DNA of 64,000 nucleotides from JACNKV01 sp964645915. GTDB taxonomy: Bacteria > Fidelibacterota > Marinisomatia > Marinisomatales > JACNKV01. Location of the stretch: NCBI GenBank assembly GCA_964645915.1, contig CAZYDH010000001.1, positions 62,001 through 126,000 on the forward strand, given 5' to 3'. The position numbers and the translations under genes are program-made. Below the pieces are notes generated by a model, which saw only the letters and a program-made list of their open reading frames with translations, had not been told where the DNA came from and searched no databases. Positions 54,333-63,495 of this stretch are shown one piece after another (position 1 is the first letter of the stretch; each line of letters begins with the position of its first letter).

Positions 54333-55470
54333 ATATTGATTGTACGTGATCTGTGTAAATTTGATCTCCATAATTTTTTTCAACGAATCGTCGAATGTCT
54401 TTTCCACTGTAATTTTTATAATTCATTATCAAGCTTATCATTCCGCCTGCAAGAGCTTGAATATTGTTTTTTTGAACAAGAACACCTGTTGTTGAATTGA
54501 TATAATCAGAAGGCCCTCCGCAATCGGTTGCAACAACGGGCAGTCCGCATGCCATTGCTTCAATGGGCGCTACACCAAATGTTTCTATGTCGCTGGAAAG
54601 CACAAGCGCATCGCTCTTTTGAAGTTGTCGGGCGATTAAATTCTTTTCTAAGTAACCCTTTAAGGTAACAGACGAAGATAGGTTCAGCTTTCGAATTTGC
54701 TGATGAACTTTGTTTCTTAAAGGACCGTCCCCAACGATGACCAGATGAGAGTTTGGATGTTTGTTGTTAACCAAAGAAAAAGCATTCAACAATAAGACCA
54801 ATCGTTTTTCAGGACGGAATAATCCAATGTAAATGAAATGAAATGGATTAGGTTGGTCAGATAGAATTTTCAGTTCAAATGATTGAATGTCTGCAGGATT
54901 GGGTATGACTTTGAGTTTGCTGTGAACATTTGGGAACTGGCGGAGGATGTTGTCCTTCAAAGCAGAACTGGTTGCAACCACACTCAACGCTTTTTCATAA
55001 GTTTGAGCAATCTTTTTCTTTTGAAAATTGGACAAACCGTTTTTATACATAAATCCCATTAAGTGTTCTGATACAGCGAACGGGATATTCATCTTATCCA
55101 GTAATGAGAATAATGCAGCTCCAGCCCAAAGAGATGAGTGAATATAAACAGCATCGGGTTCTCCGATTTTTTCAATCGCCTGTTGGAACAACGATATTGT
55201 TGCTTTTTGATAAGCTTTGAAAGACAAAGATTCACATTTTGGAAATTTATTAATAGTCTCTTTTTGCACAAGAGACATATTTCCGTCTTTTTCCCATCTT
55301 ATGCCATCGGATTTAAATTGGAAGAGATTCCACAGAGAATGTTGAATGGGGGAGATGACAGTGATATTTATTCCGTTGCGAGAAAGGATTTGTGCTTGTT
55401 CTCGAAAAAATGTCCCGCTTTCCGGGTGAATTTTTGTAGGATACCAAGAAGGTATAACAAATAGATTCAT
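54316..55470 (-). CDS. Glycosyltransferase family 4 protein
   Basis: A 384-residue GT-B glycosyltransferase. I start at ATG 55470 (MNLFVIPSWYP), since the upstream in-frame start is a TTG. The C-terminal donor domain has FIYIGLFRPEKRL and the E-x7-E motif in DIETFGVAPIEAMACGLPVV, followed by GGPSDYI. It probably adds a sugar to the lipid-linked glycan moved by the neighbouring flippase. It is the only minus-strand gene in this cluster and overlaps the flippase gene tail to tail. Confidence 0.92.
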   Translation of the reverse strand: MNLFVIPSWYPTKIHPESGTFFREQAQILSRNGINITVISPIQHSLWNLFQFKSDGIRWEKDGNMSLVQKETINKFPKCESLSFKAYQKATISLFQQAIEKIGEPDAVYIHSSLWAGAALFSLLDKMNIPFAVSEHLMGFMYKNGLSNFQKKKIAQTYEKALSVVATSSALKDNILRQFPNVHSKLKVIPNPADIQSFELKILSDQPNPFHFIYIGLFRPEKRLVLLLNAFSLVNNKHPNSHLVIVGDGPLRNKVHQQIRKLNLSSSVTLKGYLEKNLIARQLQKSDALVLSSDIETFGVAPIEAMACGLPVVATDCGGPSDYINSTTGVLVQKNNIQALAGGMISLIMNYKNYSGKDIRRFVEKNYGDQIYTDHVQSIFTDLI

Positions 55471-55642
55471 AAAAGAATAATATGTTTTAAATTCATCGTT
55501 ATTGAAGTCTGAAAACAATTCGTTTTCAATTTATCTATGAAATAAATAGAGCCATTAATAGGATCACACGAAACCAAACCCCCTATTTTATTTAGGTAAG
55601 TTTAATCATGAACATGTGGAGGATTAAATAAAAATTTCAACC

Positions 55643-56734
55643 ATGAGAATACTTTATATTTCTCCAGAAAATACAGTTGGGACTTTAAGAACATGGAAAA
55701 AAGCACACAAAGCCAAAGGGAATACGTGTGATTTTGTAACACTTTATCAATCAAAACATCAATACGATCCCGGTATTTGTTTGGACCTTCCGATGATTAA
55801 TACACAATCATGGTATTTAAAAGGGAGGCATCTCTATTATCAAGCCTATCGTGGAACCCATGGAGACCACCATGAAAAAACCGGATATCCGCCAACTTGG
55901 GAACCCAATTCATATTTAGAAAACCTCTATTTTAAATTTCGAGATTGGGTATGGCATTTTAAAATTGAACCTGCTATTCGTCGATATAACTTATTGGATT
56001 ATGATGTTTATCATTTTGAATGGGGGATGGATCTTTATCGAGACGGTCGATTTGCTCAAAAAATAGCAGCACTTGGGAAACCGATTGTTTGTACTTATCA
56101 TGGTCAGGATTTGAGGACACGAGGTGTAATCCCTCAAATGGATAAATTGAGTCAATTGAATCTTACCAGCGAATTGGATTTGTTGCAAAAACATCCAAAT
56201 CTTCACTATATGTTTTTACCCTTTGAGACGGATCAATTTGATAATCAACCTGTAGAAGATGAGAAGATTCGAATATGTCACAGCCCAACAAATCGTTACT
56301 ATAAAGGCAGTGAAGTTATTATTCCGATCTGTGAAAGAATTGCTAATGAAAATGAACATGTAGAATTTATTTTGATTGAGAACACGCCTTATGATGAAAC
56401 AATCAGGTTAAAACAAAAGAGTGATATTTTGGTCGATCAAATTTTTAACCGAGGAGGTTGGGGATATGGAATGAACTCGATCGAAGCCCTGTCCCTGGGA
56501 TTGTGTTGCGCAACAGAACTAAATTCCGAGTATATTAGTTTTATTCCGGATCATCCGTTTGTAAATGTAAATAATAGCAATTTATACGAGAAGCTAACTA
56601 AACTGATCAATGATCCGGAGGGATTAAAAACCAAGAAAGAACAATCTAAAGAGTGGGTAAAAACCAATCACAATCTTCATAATGTTGCCGACAAACTTTA
56701 TCAATATTATGAAACCATCTTGGGGATAAAATAA
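55643..56734 (+). CDS. GT-B fold glycosyltransferase, divergent
   Basis: A 363-residue protein with a GT-B type layout. The N-terminal half (MRILYISPENTVGT, then VYHFEWGMDLYRD) is the acceptor domain; the switch FAQKIAALGKPIVCTYHGQDLRTRG is typical of family-4 like enzymes. The C-terminal donor domain has RICHSPTNRYYKGSEV, then GGWGYGMNSIEALSLGLCCA, a degenerate version of the E-x7-E region (here N-S-I-E-A-L-S-L-G). One nucleotide separates its stop from the next glycosyltransferase gene, so they form a pair. Sugar specificity unknown. Confidence 0.75.
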   Translation: MRILYISPENTVGTLRTWKKAHKAKGNTCDFVTLYQSKHQYDPGICLDLPMINTQSWYLKGRHLYYQAYRGTHGDHHEKTGYPPTWEPNSYLENLYFKFRDWVWHFKIEPAIRRYNLLDYDVYHFEWGMDLYRDGRFAQKIAALGKPIVCTYHGQDLRTRGVIPQMDKLSQLNLTSELDLLQKHPNLHYMFLPFETDQFDNQPVEDEKIRICHSPTNRYYKGSEVIIPICERIANENEHVEFILIENTPYDETIRLKQKSDILVDQIFNRGGWGYGMNSIEALSLGLCCATELNSEYISFIPDHPFVNVNNSNLYEKLTKLINDPEGLKTKKEQSKEWVKTNHNLHNVADKLYQYYETILGIK

Positions 56735-56735
56735 T

Positions 56736-57857
56736 ATGAAATTGAATGTGGTGTCTTTTGACGTTCCCTATCCACCGGATTATGGTGGAGTAATAGATGT
56801 ATTCTATAAATTAAAAGCTCTTTATGATGAAGGGGTTGAAATCGATTTACATTGTTTCCAATATGGTCGTAATGAATCTAATCAATTAGAAAAGATTTGT
56901 TCCAATGTTTATTACTATAGACGATATAGAAATCCATTTTTATATCTGCATCAAAAGCCTTTTGTTGTGAACTCCAGAGCAAACAAATCATTGGGACGTT
57001 CTTTAGCTAAAAATAATGCACCGATCTTATTTGAAGGACTTCATTCATGTTATTATTTATCTGATCTTCGTTTAAAAGACAGGTTCAAAATTGTTCGAAT
57101 GCACAATATTGAACATCACTATTATCAGCAACTTTCTGAAGCAGAACCCAATCGACTAATGAAACATTATTTAGCAACAGAAAGCAAAAAACTGAAACGA
57201 TTTGAGTCTATATTAACAGATTCAAATTTTATTGCAGCCATTTCAGAGAATGACACCGAGTATTTGCACTCAAAATATGACTCGGTATTTCACTTACCTA
57301 TTTTTCATGGGAACACAACTGTGAATATTAAACCAGGGCATGGAAAGTATGCTCTGTATCATGGAAATTTGTCAGTTAGTGAGAATGAAAAAGCAGCACT
57401 ATTTCTGATAGAAAACATTTTCAACGATCTAGATGTAAAATTTTATATCGCCGGGCATAATCCTTCGAATACTATTATAAACTCTGCTCAAAAGTATTCT
57501 AATATTGTTGTAATGAAAAACCTCGCTCCTGCAGAGTTGTATGATTTAGTACACAATGCCCAAATAAATGTTTTACCAACATTTCAAGCGACGGGTATAA
57601 AGTTAAAAGTGATTAACGCGCTATTTAATGGGCGCCACTGCCTTGTGAACAAGGAAATGATAACGGATTCAAAATTGAGTTCTTGTTGTGAGGTTGCTGA
57701 TACTGTAGAAGAGATGAAATCCAGCATCTTGAGATGTATGAAAAAAGAGATTTCACAACAGTCCTTGGAAAGCAGACAGCAACTTTTACAAAATCAATAT
57801 TCAAATTCAAAAAATATAAAGATACTCCTAAATACGGTTTTTGCATCAAAAATATAA
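56736..57857 (+). CDS. Glycosyltransferase, GT4-like
   Basis: A 373-residue GT-B protein. The N-terminal domain starts LNVVSFDVPYPPDYGGVIDV, a typical family-4 opening with the Gly loop for the acceptor. RMHNIEHHYYQQL (about 123-135) and the donor domain with FYIAGHNPSN, APAELYDLVHNAQINVLP and GIKLKVINALFNGRHCLV follow; the last is the region where the E-x7-E motif normally lies, and the first Glu is replaced by Gly/Lys. It follows the previous glycosyltransferase gene almost directly and is probably co-translated. Last gene of the glycan cluster. Confidence 0.82.
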   Translation: MKLNVVSFDVPYPPDYGGVIDVFYKLKALYDEGVEIDLHCFQYGRNESNQLEKICSNVYYYRRYRNPFLYLHQKPFVVNSRANKSLGRSLAKNNAPILFEGLHSCYYLSDLRLKDRFKIVRMHNIEHHYYQQLSEAEPNRLMKHYLATESKKLKRFESILTDSNFIAAISENDTEYLHSKYDSVFHLPIFHGNTTVNIKPGHGKYALYHGNLSVSENEKAALFLIENIFNDLDVKFYIAGHNPSNTIINSAQKYSNIVVMKNLAPAELYDLVHNAQINVLPTFQATGIKLKVINALFNGRHCLVNKEMITDSKLSSCCEVADTVEEMKSSILRCMKKEISQQSLESRQQLLQNQYSNSKNIKILLNTVFASKI

Positions 57858-57947
57858 AAAATGTTGCAATATCTCGAATTATATGTAAATTTCCATGATT
57901 ATAAAGGTATTACACTGCAAAGATTACTGAACATAAAAAAACTTGAT

Positions 57948-57978
57948 AAACGGGGGTGGGAATAGTGCCCCTGTTTTT
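57948..57978 (+). promoter_or_regulatory. Leader hairpin with T-tract before the small membrane proteins
   Basis: A 9-bp stem (AAACGGGGG paired with CCCCTGTTT, one G-T wobble), 11-nt loop, followed by a T-tract. It lies 91 nt after the glycosyltransferase stop and ends 15 nt before the AAGGAGG ribosome site of the next gene. It looks like a rho-independent terminator. There is too little room for a promoter after it, so transcription of the downstream pair must pass through it, which suggests an attenuator or a stabilising 5' structure. Confidence 0.5.
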
Positions 57979-58005
57979 GTTGATAAACAAACCAAGGAGG
58001 TAATT

Positions 58006-58215
58006 ATGGCTGATGTAAGCGCAACAGTGCAAAACGTAGTCAAAGGACTTGTGAGCTTAATAAAAGGGTTAGTAGTACTCTTTGTTTTTGCAAACATAAT
58101 CTACGCAACGGGATTTGATCCGGTTGGAGGAATTGTTGATCTTGTCAATGCATTCCTCGATGGGGGATTCCCGGGCTTGTTAGCCCTGCTGTTCTTTATT
58201 TCTTTTCTGGACTAA
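58006..58215 (+). CDS. Small membrane protein (69 aa), first of a tandem pair
   Basis: A 69-residue protein with a perfect AAGGAGG Shine-Dalgarno 5 nt before the ATG at 58006; an upstream in-frame start would lack this. The polar N-terminus (MADVSATVQNVVKG) leads into one hydrophobic helix (about 18-33) and a second hydrophobic segment at the C-terminus, with FLDGGFPGLLAL between. I recognise no family. The C-terminal block DGGxxGLLAL is shared with the next gene, so the two are paralogues or partners. A strong ribosome site and small size suggest an abundant membrane peptide. Confidence 0.72.
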   Translation: MADVSATVQNVVKGLVSLIKGLVVLFVFANIIYATGFDPVGGIVDLVNAFLDGGFPGLLALLFFISFLD

Positions 58216-58258
58216 CCACTTAAGATAAATCTGTTAACTCAGATTAATGGAGGAACAA

Positions 58259-58474
58259 ATGAAAAACGCTTTTGAATTCGTTAATAAATGGCTTGGTGAA
58301 TTAGTGGAATTACTTAAAACACTAATCGTCGTCGGTGTAATTGTTGGAATTCTTTTTGATGATTACTTCGGTGTTATAGCCGGGATAGGACGAGTCGTTG
58401 GTCAATTCGGTGATGGCGGATTGGCTGGATTACTGGCGTTGATCATCATAGCAATGTGGTATCAGAAGAAGTAA
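58259..58474 (+). CDS. Small membrane protein (71 aa), second of a tandem pair
   Basis: A 71-residue protein starting at ATG 58259, with GGAGG 5 nt upstream (an ATG at 58247 overlaps that site). It has an amphipathic N-terminal helix (KNAFEFVNKWLGELVELLKT), a hydrophobic segment (about 19-34), a short Gly-rich linker with GQFGDGGLAGLLAL, and a second hydrophobic segment ending in a polar YQKK. The DGGxxGLLAL block matches the preceding gene. It ends just before a strong terminator. No known family; roles such as a membrane scaffold or holin-like peptide are only possibilities. Confidence 0.72.
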   Translation: MKNAFEFVNKWLGELVELLKTLIVVGVIVGILFDDYFGVIAGIGRVVGQFGDGGLAGLLALIIIAMWYQKK

Positions 58475-58486
58475 GCCAAACACCTT

Positions 58487-58517
58487 AAAATAGCGCCTCA
58501 ACAGAGGCGCTATTTTT
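58487..58517 (+). terminator. Rho-independent terminator of the small-protein pair
   Basis: A perfect stem of 13 pairs (AAAATAGCGCCTC/GAGGCGCTATTTT) with loop AACA and a T-tract. It lies 13 nt after the second small-protein stop and closes that short transcription unit. The barrel gene that follows begins 28 nt later. Confidence 0.9.
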
Positions 58518-58544
58518 CTTTTAACCTGTAATTGTAGATTATAT

Positions 58545-59372
58545 ATGAATAAAATATTTGCCAATATCTTGTTTTGGGGAATCTCGATTGTTCAAATGAA
58601 TATTTGTTTAGGTGCTTTTGAACATGTCCCATTATCAACAATGGGATTAAGCACTGGAAGGATCGTTGAGTTACCTGTTGTCCATCCAGTAGATGTAATG
58701 ACCCATCCTGCATTACTTGCAAATCCGAGTGAACGAGCAGAGGTCTTGTGGGGTCGGTTGTTTAATCAACCTAATTTGAATTATGGTTATTGTGCCGGCG
58801 TGATGTCTACACCATTTGCAAATATGGGCGTTTTAGGTGGAACATTCGGAAACCAAATATATCGAGAAACAATCTTTGCCTTCTCTGTAGGAAAGTCATG
58901 GAAAGAAAAATTGCAATTTGGAACAACCGTATCGGTTTATCACTTACAAATAGGTAAATATGGCTCAGCACAGACTTTTGGACTAAATGTATCATGGCGG
59001 TATGTTATCGTTGATAAATTTGTGTGGTCAACCCGTCTAAAAAATATTAATGCGCCTACTCTTGGCGTAAATGGCGATCGGTTATCACAAAATATCTCTA
59101 CCGGAATTAGTACAACGCTTCATGAAAGAATATTTGCGTCAGTTGAATGGGCGCATGATCTGGATTTTGAAAGAAGTCTTAATTTTGGTATAATATACTT
59201 TCCATTAAAAAATATTGGAATATCATCCGGTTTTTGTTCCTTCCCAACAGAAATTACTGCCGGATTATTTTTTAGAAAAAATCGTTTATATATTGAATAT
59301 GCAGCTTCAATCAATCAGAAAATATATCGAATCTCACAGCAGATTAGCCTGGGTTTATCTTTCCCTCGTTAA
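58545..59372 (+). CDS. PorV/FadL-like outer-membrane barrel protein
   Basis: A 275-residue predicted outer-membrane protein with a signal peptide of about 23 residues. HPALLANPSERAEV near residue 53 is reminiscent of the NPA(G/L) turn after the first strands of PorV/UPF0164-type proteins. Alternating strands follow to a terminal SLGLSFPR. It is shorter than PorV (about 350 residues) and the resemblance is loose. The next gene's start lies inside its 3' end (74-nt overlap in another frame), suggesting coupled translation. Function unknown; a partner of the downstream helix-hairpin-helix barrel protein is likely. Confidence 0.65.
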   Translation: MNKIFANILFWGISIVQMNICLGAFEHVPLSTMGLSTGRIVELPVVHPVDVMTHPALLANPSERAEVLWGRLFNQPNLNYGYCAGVMSTPFANMGVLGGTFGNQIYRETIFAFSVGKSWKEKLQFGTTVSVYHLQIGKYGSAQTFGLNVSWRYVIVDKFVWSTRLKNINAPTLGVNGDRLSQNISTGISTTLHERIFASVEWAHDLDFERSLNFGIIYFPLKNIGISSGFCSFPTEITAGLFFRKNRLYIEYAASINQKIYRISQQISLGLSFPR

Positions 59373-61083
59373 TAGTTGTCTTTGTAATTCGACTCAAATA
59401 TTCTTCTCTGAACTCGGCCTTGATCCGGAAGATAATATTTCTGAAGAAGAAATAATTATTATTGAACAACTGCCGTACATCAACGAGCCTGAAATATGGA
59501 TTCCGCTTGTAGAATCCTTGTCATTTATTACTGAAGAGGACATTCAACTACTTCGCCTATATAATAATTCGATACCGGAATCGTTACTGAAGATGCATCC
59601 AAACGCATCTCCCCAATGCCAAGCTGTTCTTGAGCGAATTGGAAGTAGAACTAAACAAAAACAAACCATTTTAAACCTAAAACAAGCAATGGTTAAAAAC
59701 GATGATATTAAATATCAATGGCGATTACAATGGAAGAAAGACAACCTTACAGCCGGAGCAATGATTGAACGTGATCCAAACGAGAAAGACCTCCTTGATT
59801 ATTTGTCCATGTACCTAAAAGGAGAAGCGGGTCGAGCCAAATGGATAGTTGGAGACCATCAAATAAAAGCAGGATATGGATTAAATATTTGGGGAGGGTA
59901 TCCAAAACAAAAAGGGTTTGAAACTATCAACATATTACCAAGATATGGCAGAGGACTCTCTGCATATCGATCCAGTCATGAATCGTGGGGATTTAGAGGG
60001 TTGGGTTTTGCTTTGTTAACAGATCATGGACAATGGACCGTGTCCGTCGGTAGAAATTATCGAGACGGGACGGTAGATAAAAATATAATTCATTTGTTTG
60101 ATGATGGATATCATGATACGGAACTCGCTATTTCAAGAAAAAACAAGATCAAAGAAACAACAGTTTCAGGGATGTGGCATTTCCAAAACAAATCAATGTA
60201 TCTCGGATTGTCGACTTCTTATGGAAGAAGGAACATTAAAGATTTTAACGAAACCAAAAAGGCAATTTCGATCTTTGGTGAATATAATAAACCTTATGGA
60301 AAGATATTTAGCGAAGCATGCAAAACTGATAATGGTACCGGTTTAATATTGGGAACACTGTTAAGAAATAAGTTGATCAGCTATGTCTCTTCCCTAAGGA
60401 TCTACTCTGACGGGTATGGTAGTTTGCGCTCAAATCCGATGGCTGAGTGGGCGGGCGCCACAATGGGAGAGTCTGGTGTATATCAAGGATTAAGACTATC
60501 TACAAAACACATAAAAGTTGTTGTGTTTGGTGATTGGTATTCCGAAAGTAATATCACTCCACGAATAGGATACGAAAGTGGGATAAGAGCAGATTGGAAG
60601 AGAGAACGAAATAAAATACGATTTCAATGGAAGACAGAAGAGAAGACAATTGAGGATGGTGGAAATTGGGAGCCCAATAGCTTAAACTCAACGGTCAAAA
60701 GAGAGACATATAAAATTGTTGGTGTTACAAAAATAACAAATAAGTTGAGTTTCCGCGGACAACTTATTCAAACTATTGCATTTGAAGAGAAAGGAAAATG
60801 TGTTGAGCTTCAAACAATCTACAAACATCGTGCACTTTCATTTTGGATTCAAGGCATTGTATCAAAAATTCCGGACTATACATCAAGAATTTATGTGTGG
60901 GCGTTGAACCTACCAGGAGAAATGCGAAGTCGGATGTATTCAGATTCCGGAATTTCTCTATCATGTAAAACTATGTATGAGAAAGAAAAATATCGTTTTG
61001 GTGCACGGACATCTTTGGATTATATACCAGAAACAAAAAGCGTTACACATGACCATGCAATTATTATTGAGGTAAGTTTATAA
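59299..61083 (+). CDS. Helix-hairpin-helix plus outer-membrane barrel protein
   Basis: A 594-residue exported protein, starting at ATG 59299, with a hydrophobic leader ending near SCLC. Residues 40-110 look like helix-hairpin-helix or ComEA-type repeats (SEEEIIIIEQLPYINEPE, then FITEEDIQLLRLYNN). The remaining 450 residues resemble a barrel, including WIVGDHQIKAGYGLNIWGG and RGLSAYRSSHESWGFRGL, a pattern shared with a Bacteroidota protein type that joins ComEA-like repeats to a barrel. Its 5' end overlaps the previous gene by 74 nt. It may be involved in DNA uptake or surface binding, but no function is established for this architecture. Confidence 0.7.
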   Translation: MQLQSIRKYIESHSRLAWVYLSLVNSCLCNSTQIFFSELGLDPEDNISEEEIIIIEQLPYINEPEIWIPLVESLSFITEEDIQLLRLYNNSIPESLLKMHPNASPQCQAVLERIGSRTKQKQTILNLKQAMVKNDDIKYQWRLQWKKDNLTAGAMIERDPNEKDLLDYLSMYLKGEAGRAKWIVGDHQIKAGYGLNIWGGYPKQKGFETINILPRYGRGLSAYRSSHESWGFRGLGFALLTDHGQWTVSVGRNYRDGTVDKNIIHLFDDGYHDTELAISRKNKIKETTVSGMWHFQNKSMYLGLSTSYGRRNIKDFNETKKAISIFGEYNKPYGKIFSEACKTDNGTGLILGTLLRNKLISYVSSLRIYSDGYGSLRSNPMAEWAGATMGESGVYQGLRLSTKHIKVVVFGDWYSESNITPRIGYESGIRADWKRERNKIRFQWKTEEKTIEDGGNWEPNSLNSTVKRETYKIVGVTKITNKLSFRGQLIQTIAFEEKGKCVELQTIYKHRALSFWIQGIVSKIPDYTSRIYVWALNLPGEMRSRMYSDSGISLSCKTMYEKEKYRFGARTSLDYIPETKSVTHDHAIIIEVSL

Positions 61084-61136
61084 TTAATTGGTTCTAACCT
61101 TGCCATAGAATCATCCTAACAGATAAATTGTCTGCC

Positions 61137-62618
61137 ATGAATTTCCGCAGATATTTCCTTTTTATCATTTTTCTGGTGAGTTACGCTACTGCCTCTATTC
61201 AGGTGATTAATCGTACAGAGCAGCTGGAAGATGAAATAAAGACATTGGCAAAGATGACAGGAACCTACATTTCTGTGATTGATCTTGCCCGTACGCTTTC
61301 AACACATCTATATAAAAACGATGAACGAGAAAAGGTCGTTTTATATATTGGTGATCATCGCATTAAAATATCCGCTGAATCCGGCTATATCATTGTCAAT
61401 GGCGAAGGTTACCAAATGCCGATGTCAGCAATTGGAAGATCCGGCGATATATTTCTCCCGGCAGAAGCGTTCTTTTCCATCTTGCGATCGACAGCCTTGC
61501 CGGGAATCCATTACGATTCGCATAAACAAATCTTAGAGTTTCAACTGACAAAGTTTAATGTGAATTCCCTCACGATTGATGAAAAAACAAACGGAACGAT
61601 ATTACGGATCAAAACAAGTAAATATTTTGATGATGGAGACATCAGTGTTTTTAAACATCAAAACGGTTGGTTCTATGTTACTATTAACGGCGGTCTGGTG
61701 GATGCAGCTGAAATGCAACGAACAGAAACTCGTGGGGTAGTTCAGCAAGTAACATACGATCAAATGAAAGAATCCGCACAGTTAGCATTAAAGCTACGGT
61801 CTGATATTGAAGGATATGAATTTTATCAAAGTCACGATCCAAATGAAATTGTCGTTACGTTGAGAAGTCCACTTTCAAAAAGCGCAGCTCGGATTCTTTC
61901 CGTAAAAAATCGTTGGAGAATGGATAAAGTAGTCTTAGATGCAGGACATGGAGGTAAAGATGGTGGTGCCGTCGGAAAATATGGAACAAAAGAAAAAGAT
62001 ATAACACTGGATATTACAAAACGCATCGGGATGTTGCTGGAGAAAAACACACGAACAAAAGTAGTTTATACTCGAGATGAGGACGTATTCATTCCTTTAT
62101 GGAAACGAACAAAGATTGCCAACGAAAATGATGGAAAATTATTTATTAGTATCCATATCAACGCCAATCCGAATCGCAATGTGCGTGGTTATGAAACTTA
62201 TTTATTGAAACCGGGTAAAACCGATGACGCAATTGAAGTATCCTCTCGTGAAAACTCAGTGATCAATTTGGAAAAAACAGGAAAAAAGAAATATGAATCT
62301 CTGACGGGTGAAAATTTGATCATGGCGACAATGGCACAGGCAATGTTTATGAAAGAAAGTGAAGATTTTGCTGCAATTGTTCAATCCGAATTGTCTAAAA
62401 AAATAAACTCAAAAAACAGAGGAGTGAAACAAGCAGGTTTTTATGTGCTAATTGGAGCGAGCATGCCAAACGTATTGGTTGAAGTCGGATTTTTATCTAA
62501 TCCAGGTGAAGAAAAAAAATTAAAGAAATCGGCTTATCGACAAAAAATTGCAGAAGGTATTTATAAAGCAATTCTTAAGTTTAAAACTTCTCGTGAAAAA
62601 ATGTTGGCAGAAGGATAA
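61137..62618 (+). CDS. N-acetylmuramoyl-L-alanine amidase (AmiC-type)
   Basis: A 493-residue secreted cell-wall hydrolase. The signal peptide (to about 22) is followed by a stalk-like domain (about 35-130, YIVNGEGYQMPM-type strands), an AMIN-like beta domain (about 140-250) and an Amidase_3 catalytic domain. The zinc ligands are His271 in DAGHGG, the Glu in KEKDITLDI and the His in SIHINA; the late Glu is in VEVGFLSNPGEE. It cleaves the amide bond between MurNAc and L-Ala, typically for daughter-cell separation. An ATG at 61137 fits the leader; a TTG at 61128 is possible. It is 6 nt before murI. Confidence 0.93.
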   Translation: MNFRRYFLFIIFLVSYATASIQVINRTEQLEDEIKTLAKMTGTYISVIDLARTLSTHLYKNDEREKVVLYIGDHRIKISAESGYIIVNGEGYQMPMSAIGRSGDIFLPAEAFFSILRSTALPGIHYDSHKQILEFQLTKFNVNSLTIDEKTNGTILRIKTSKYFDDGDISVFKHQNGWFYVTINGGLVDAAEMQRTETRGVVQQVTYDQMKESAQLALKLRSDIEGYEFYQSHDPNEIVVTLRSPLSKSAARILSVKNRWRMDKVVLDAGHGGKDGGAVGKYGTKEKDITLDITKRIGMLLEKNTRTKVVYTRDEDVFIPLWKRTKIANENDGKLFISIHINANPNRNVRGYETYLLKPGKTDDAIEVSSRENSVINLEKTGKKKYESLTGENLIMATMAQAMFMKESEDFAAIVQSELSKKINSKNRGVKQAGFYVLIGASMPNVLVEVGFLSNPGEEKKLKKSAYRQKIAEGIYKAILKFKTSREKMLAEG

Positions 62619-62623
62619 TAACA

Positions 62624-63436
62624 TTGAAAAAAAAGATGAATAATAATCCAATCGGTATTTTTGACTCAGGTTTAGGAGGGCTAACAGTCGTAAAAGCTAT
62701 CCGCAAAGCACTACCAAATGAGTCAGTAGTTTACTTGGGAGATACAGCCAGAGTTCCTTACGGGAATAAAAGTGAAAAACTCATTCAGGAGTATTCTTTA
62801 CAAATTGCTGATTTTTTAATCAATAAAGGTGCAAAAATGATTGTGGTCGCCTGCAACACTGCTTCTGCACTGGCCCTGGATACATTAATTAAAAAAATTG
62901 ACATACCGATTATTGGTGTCATCGAGCCCGGAGCCGTAGCTGCAATTAAAACCACAAAGAACCGGCATGTCGGCGTGATCGGAACAATTGCCACAATCTC
63001 ATCGGGGGCCTATCAAGAAGCACTTCTTCAGCAGAGCAAGGATGTCATTGTTGAAAGCAAAGAATGTCCATTGTTTGTACCACTTGTTGAAGAAGGCTGG
63101 TTAAACGAAAAAGCTACCAAGTTGATTGTGCATGAATATTTGGATGAGTTAAAAGAGAAATCAATTGACACGTTAATTTTAGGATGCACACATTATCCTC
63201 TTTTAAAGCCGACCATCAACCAAGCTTTGGATGGCGAAGTCACACTCGTGGATTCCGCGGATGTGGTCGCCGATAAAACAGCCGTTATTCTCAAGGAAAA
63301 ACAATTATCATCTGACATATCCGACGAAGGAGAGTTGCAGTGTTATGTAACCGATCTACCTGCACGTTTTCAGAACGTTGCTGAGCGTTTCCTTGGAGAA
63401 GCCATTCATCAAGCGGAGACGGTTCACCTTCCATAA
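62624..63436 (+). CDS. murI: Glutamate racemase
   Basis: A 270-residue cytosolic enzyme that makes D-glutamate for peptidoglycan. The signature FDSGLGGLTVV is at the start, and the two catalytic cysteines lie in VACNTAS and LGCTHYP. The start is taken as TTG at 62624 because AAGGA lies about 8 nt upstream; an ATG 12 nt further in would be too far from it. It is co-oriented with the amidase (6 nt gap) and with folC, forming a wall-related group. Confidence 0.95.
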   Translation: MKKKMNNNPIGIFDSGLGGLTVVKAIRKALPNESVVYLGDTARVPYGNKSEKLIQEYSLQIADFLINKGAKMIVVACNTASALALDTLIKKIDIPIIGVIEPGAVAAIKTTKNRHVGVIGTIATISSGAYQEALLQQSKDVIVESKECPLFVPLVEEGWLNEKATKLIVHEYLDELKEKSIDTLILGCTHYPLLKPTINQALDGEVTLVDSADVVADKTAVILKEKQLSSDISDEGELQCYVTDLPARFQNVAERFLGEAIHQAETVHLP

Positions 63437-63495
63437 GTACCGAACCTTTTTTCTTAGGCAACCGAAAGAGAAAGAAATTGAAGGTTACAGACGAC

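Noticed and set aside
55607..55630. Seven-codon leader peptide before the glycosyltransferase at 55643
   Set aside because: ATG-AAC-ATG-TGG-AGG-ATT-AAA-stop has a loosely placed AGGTAAG upstream, but it is too short and contains no run of regulatory codons to support an attenuator.
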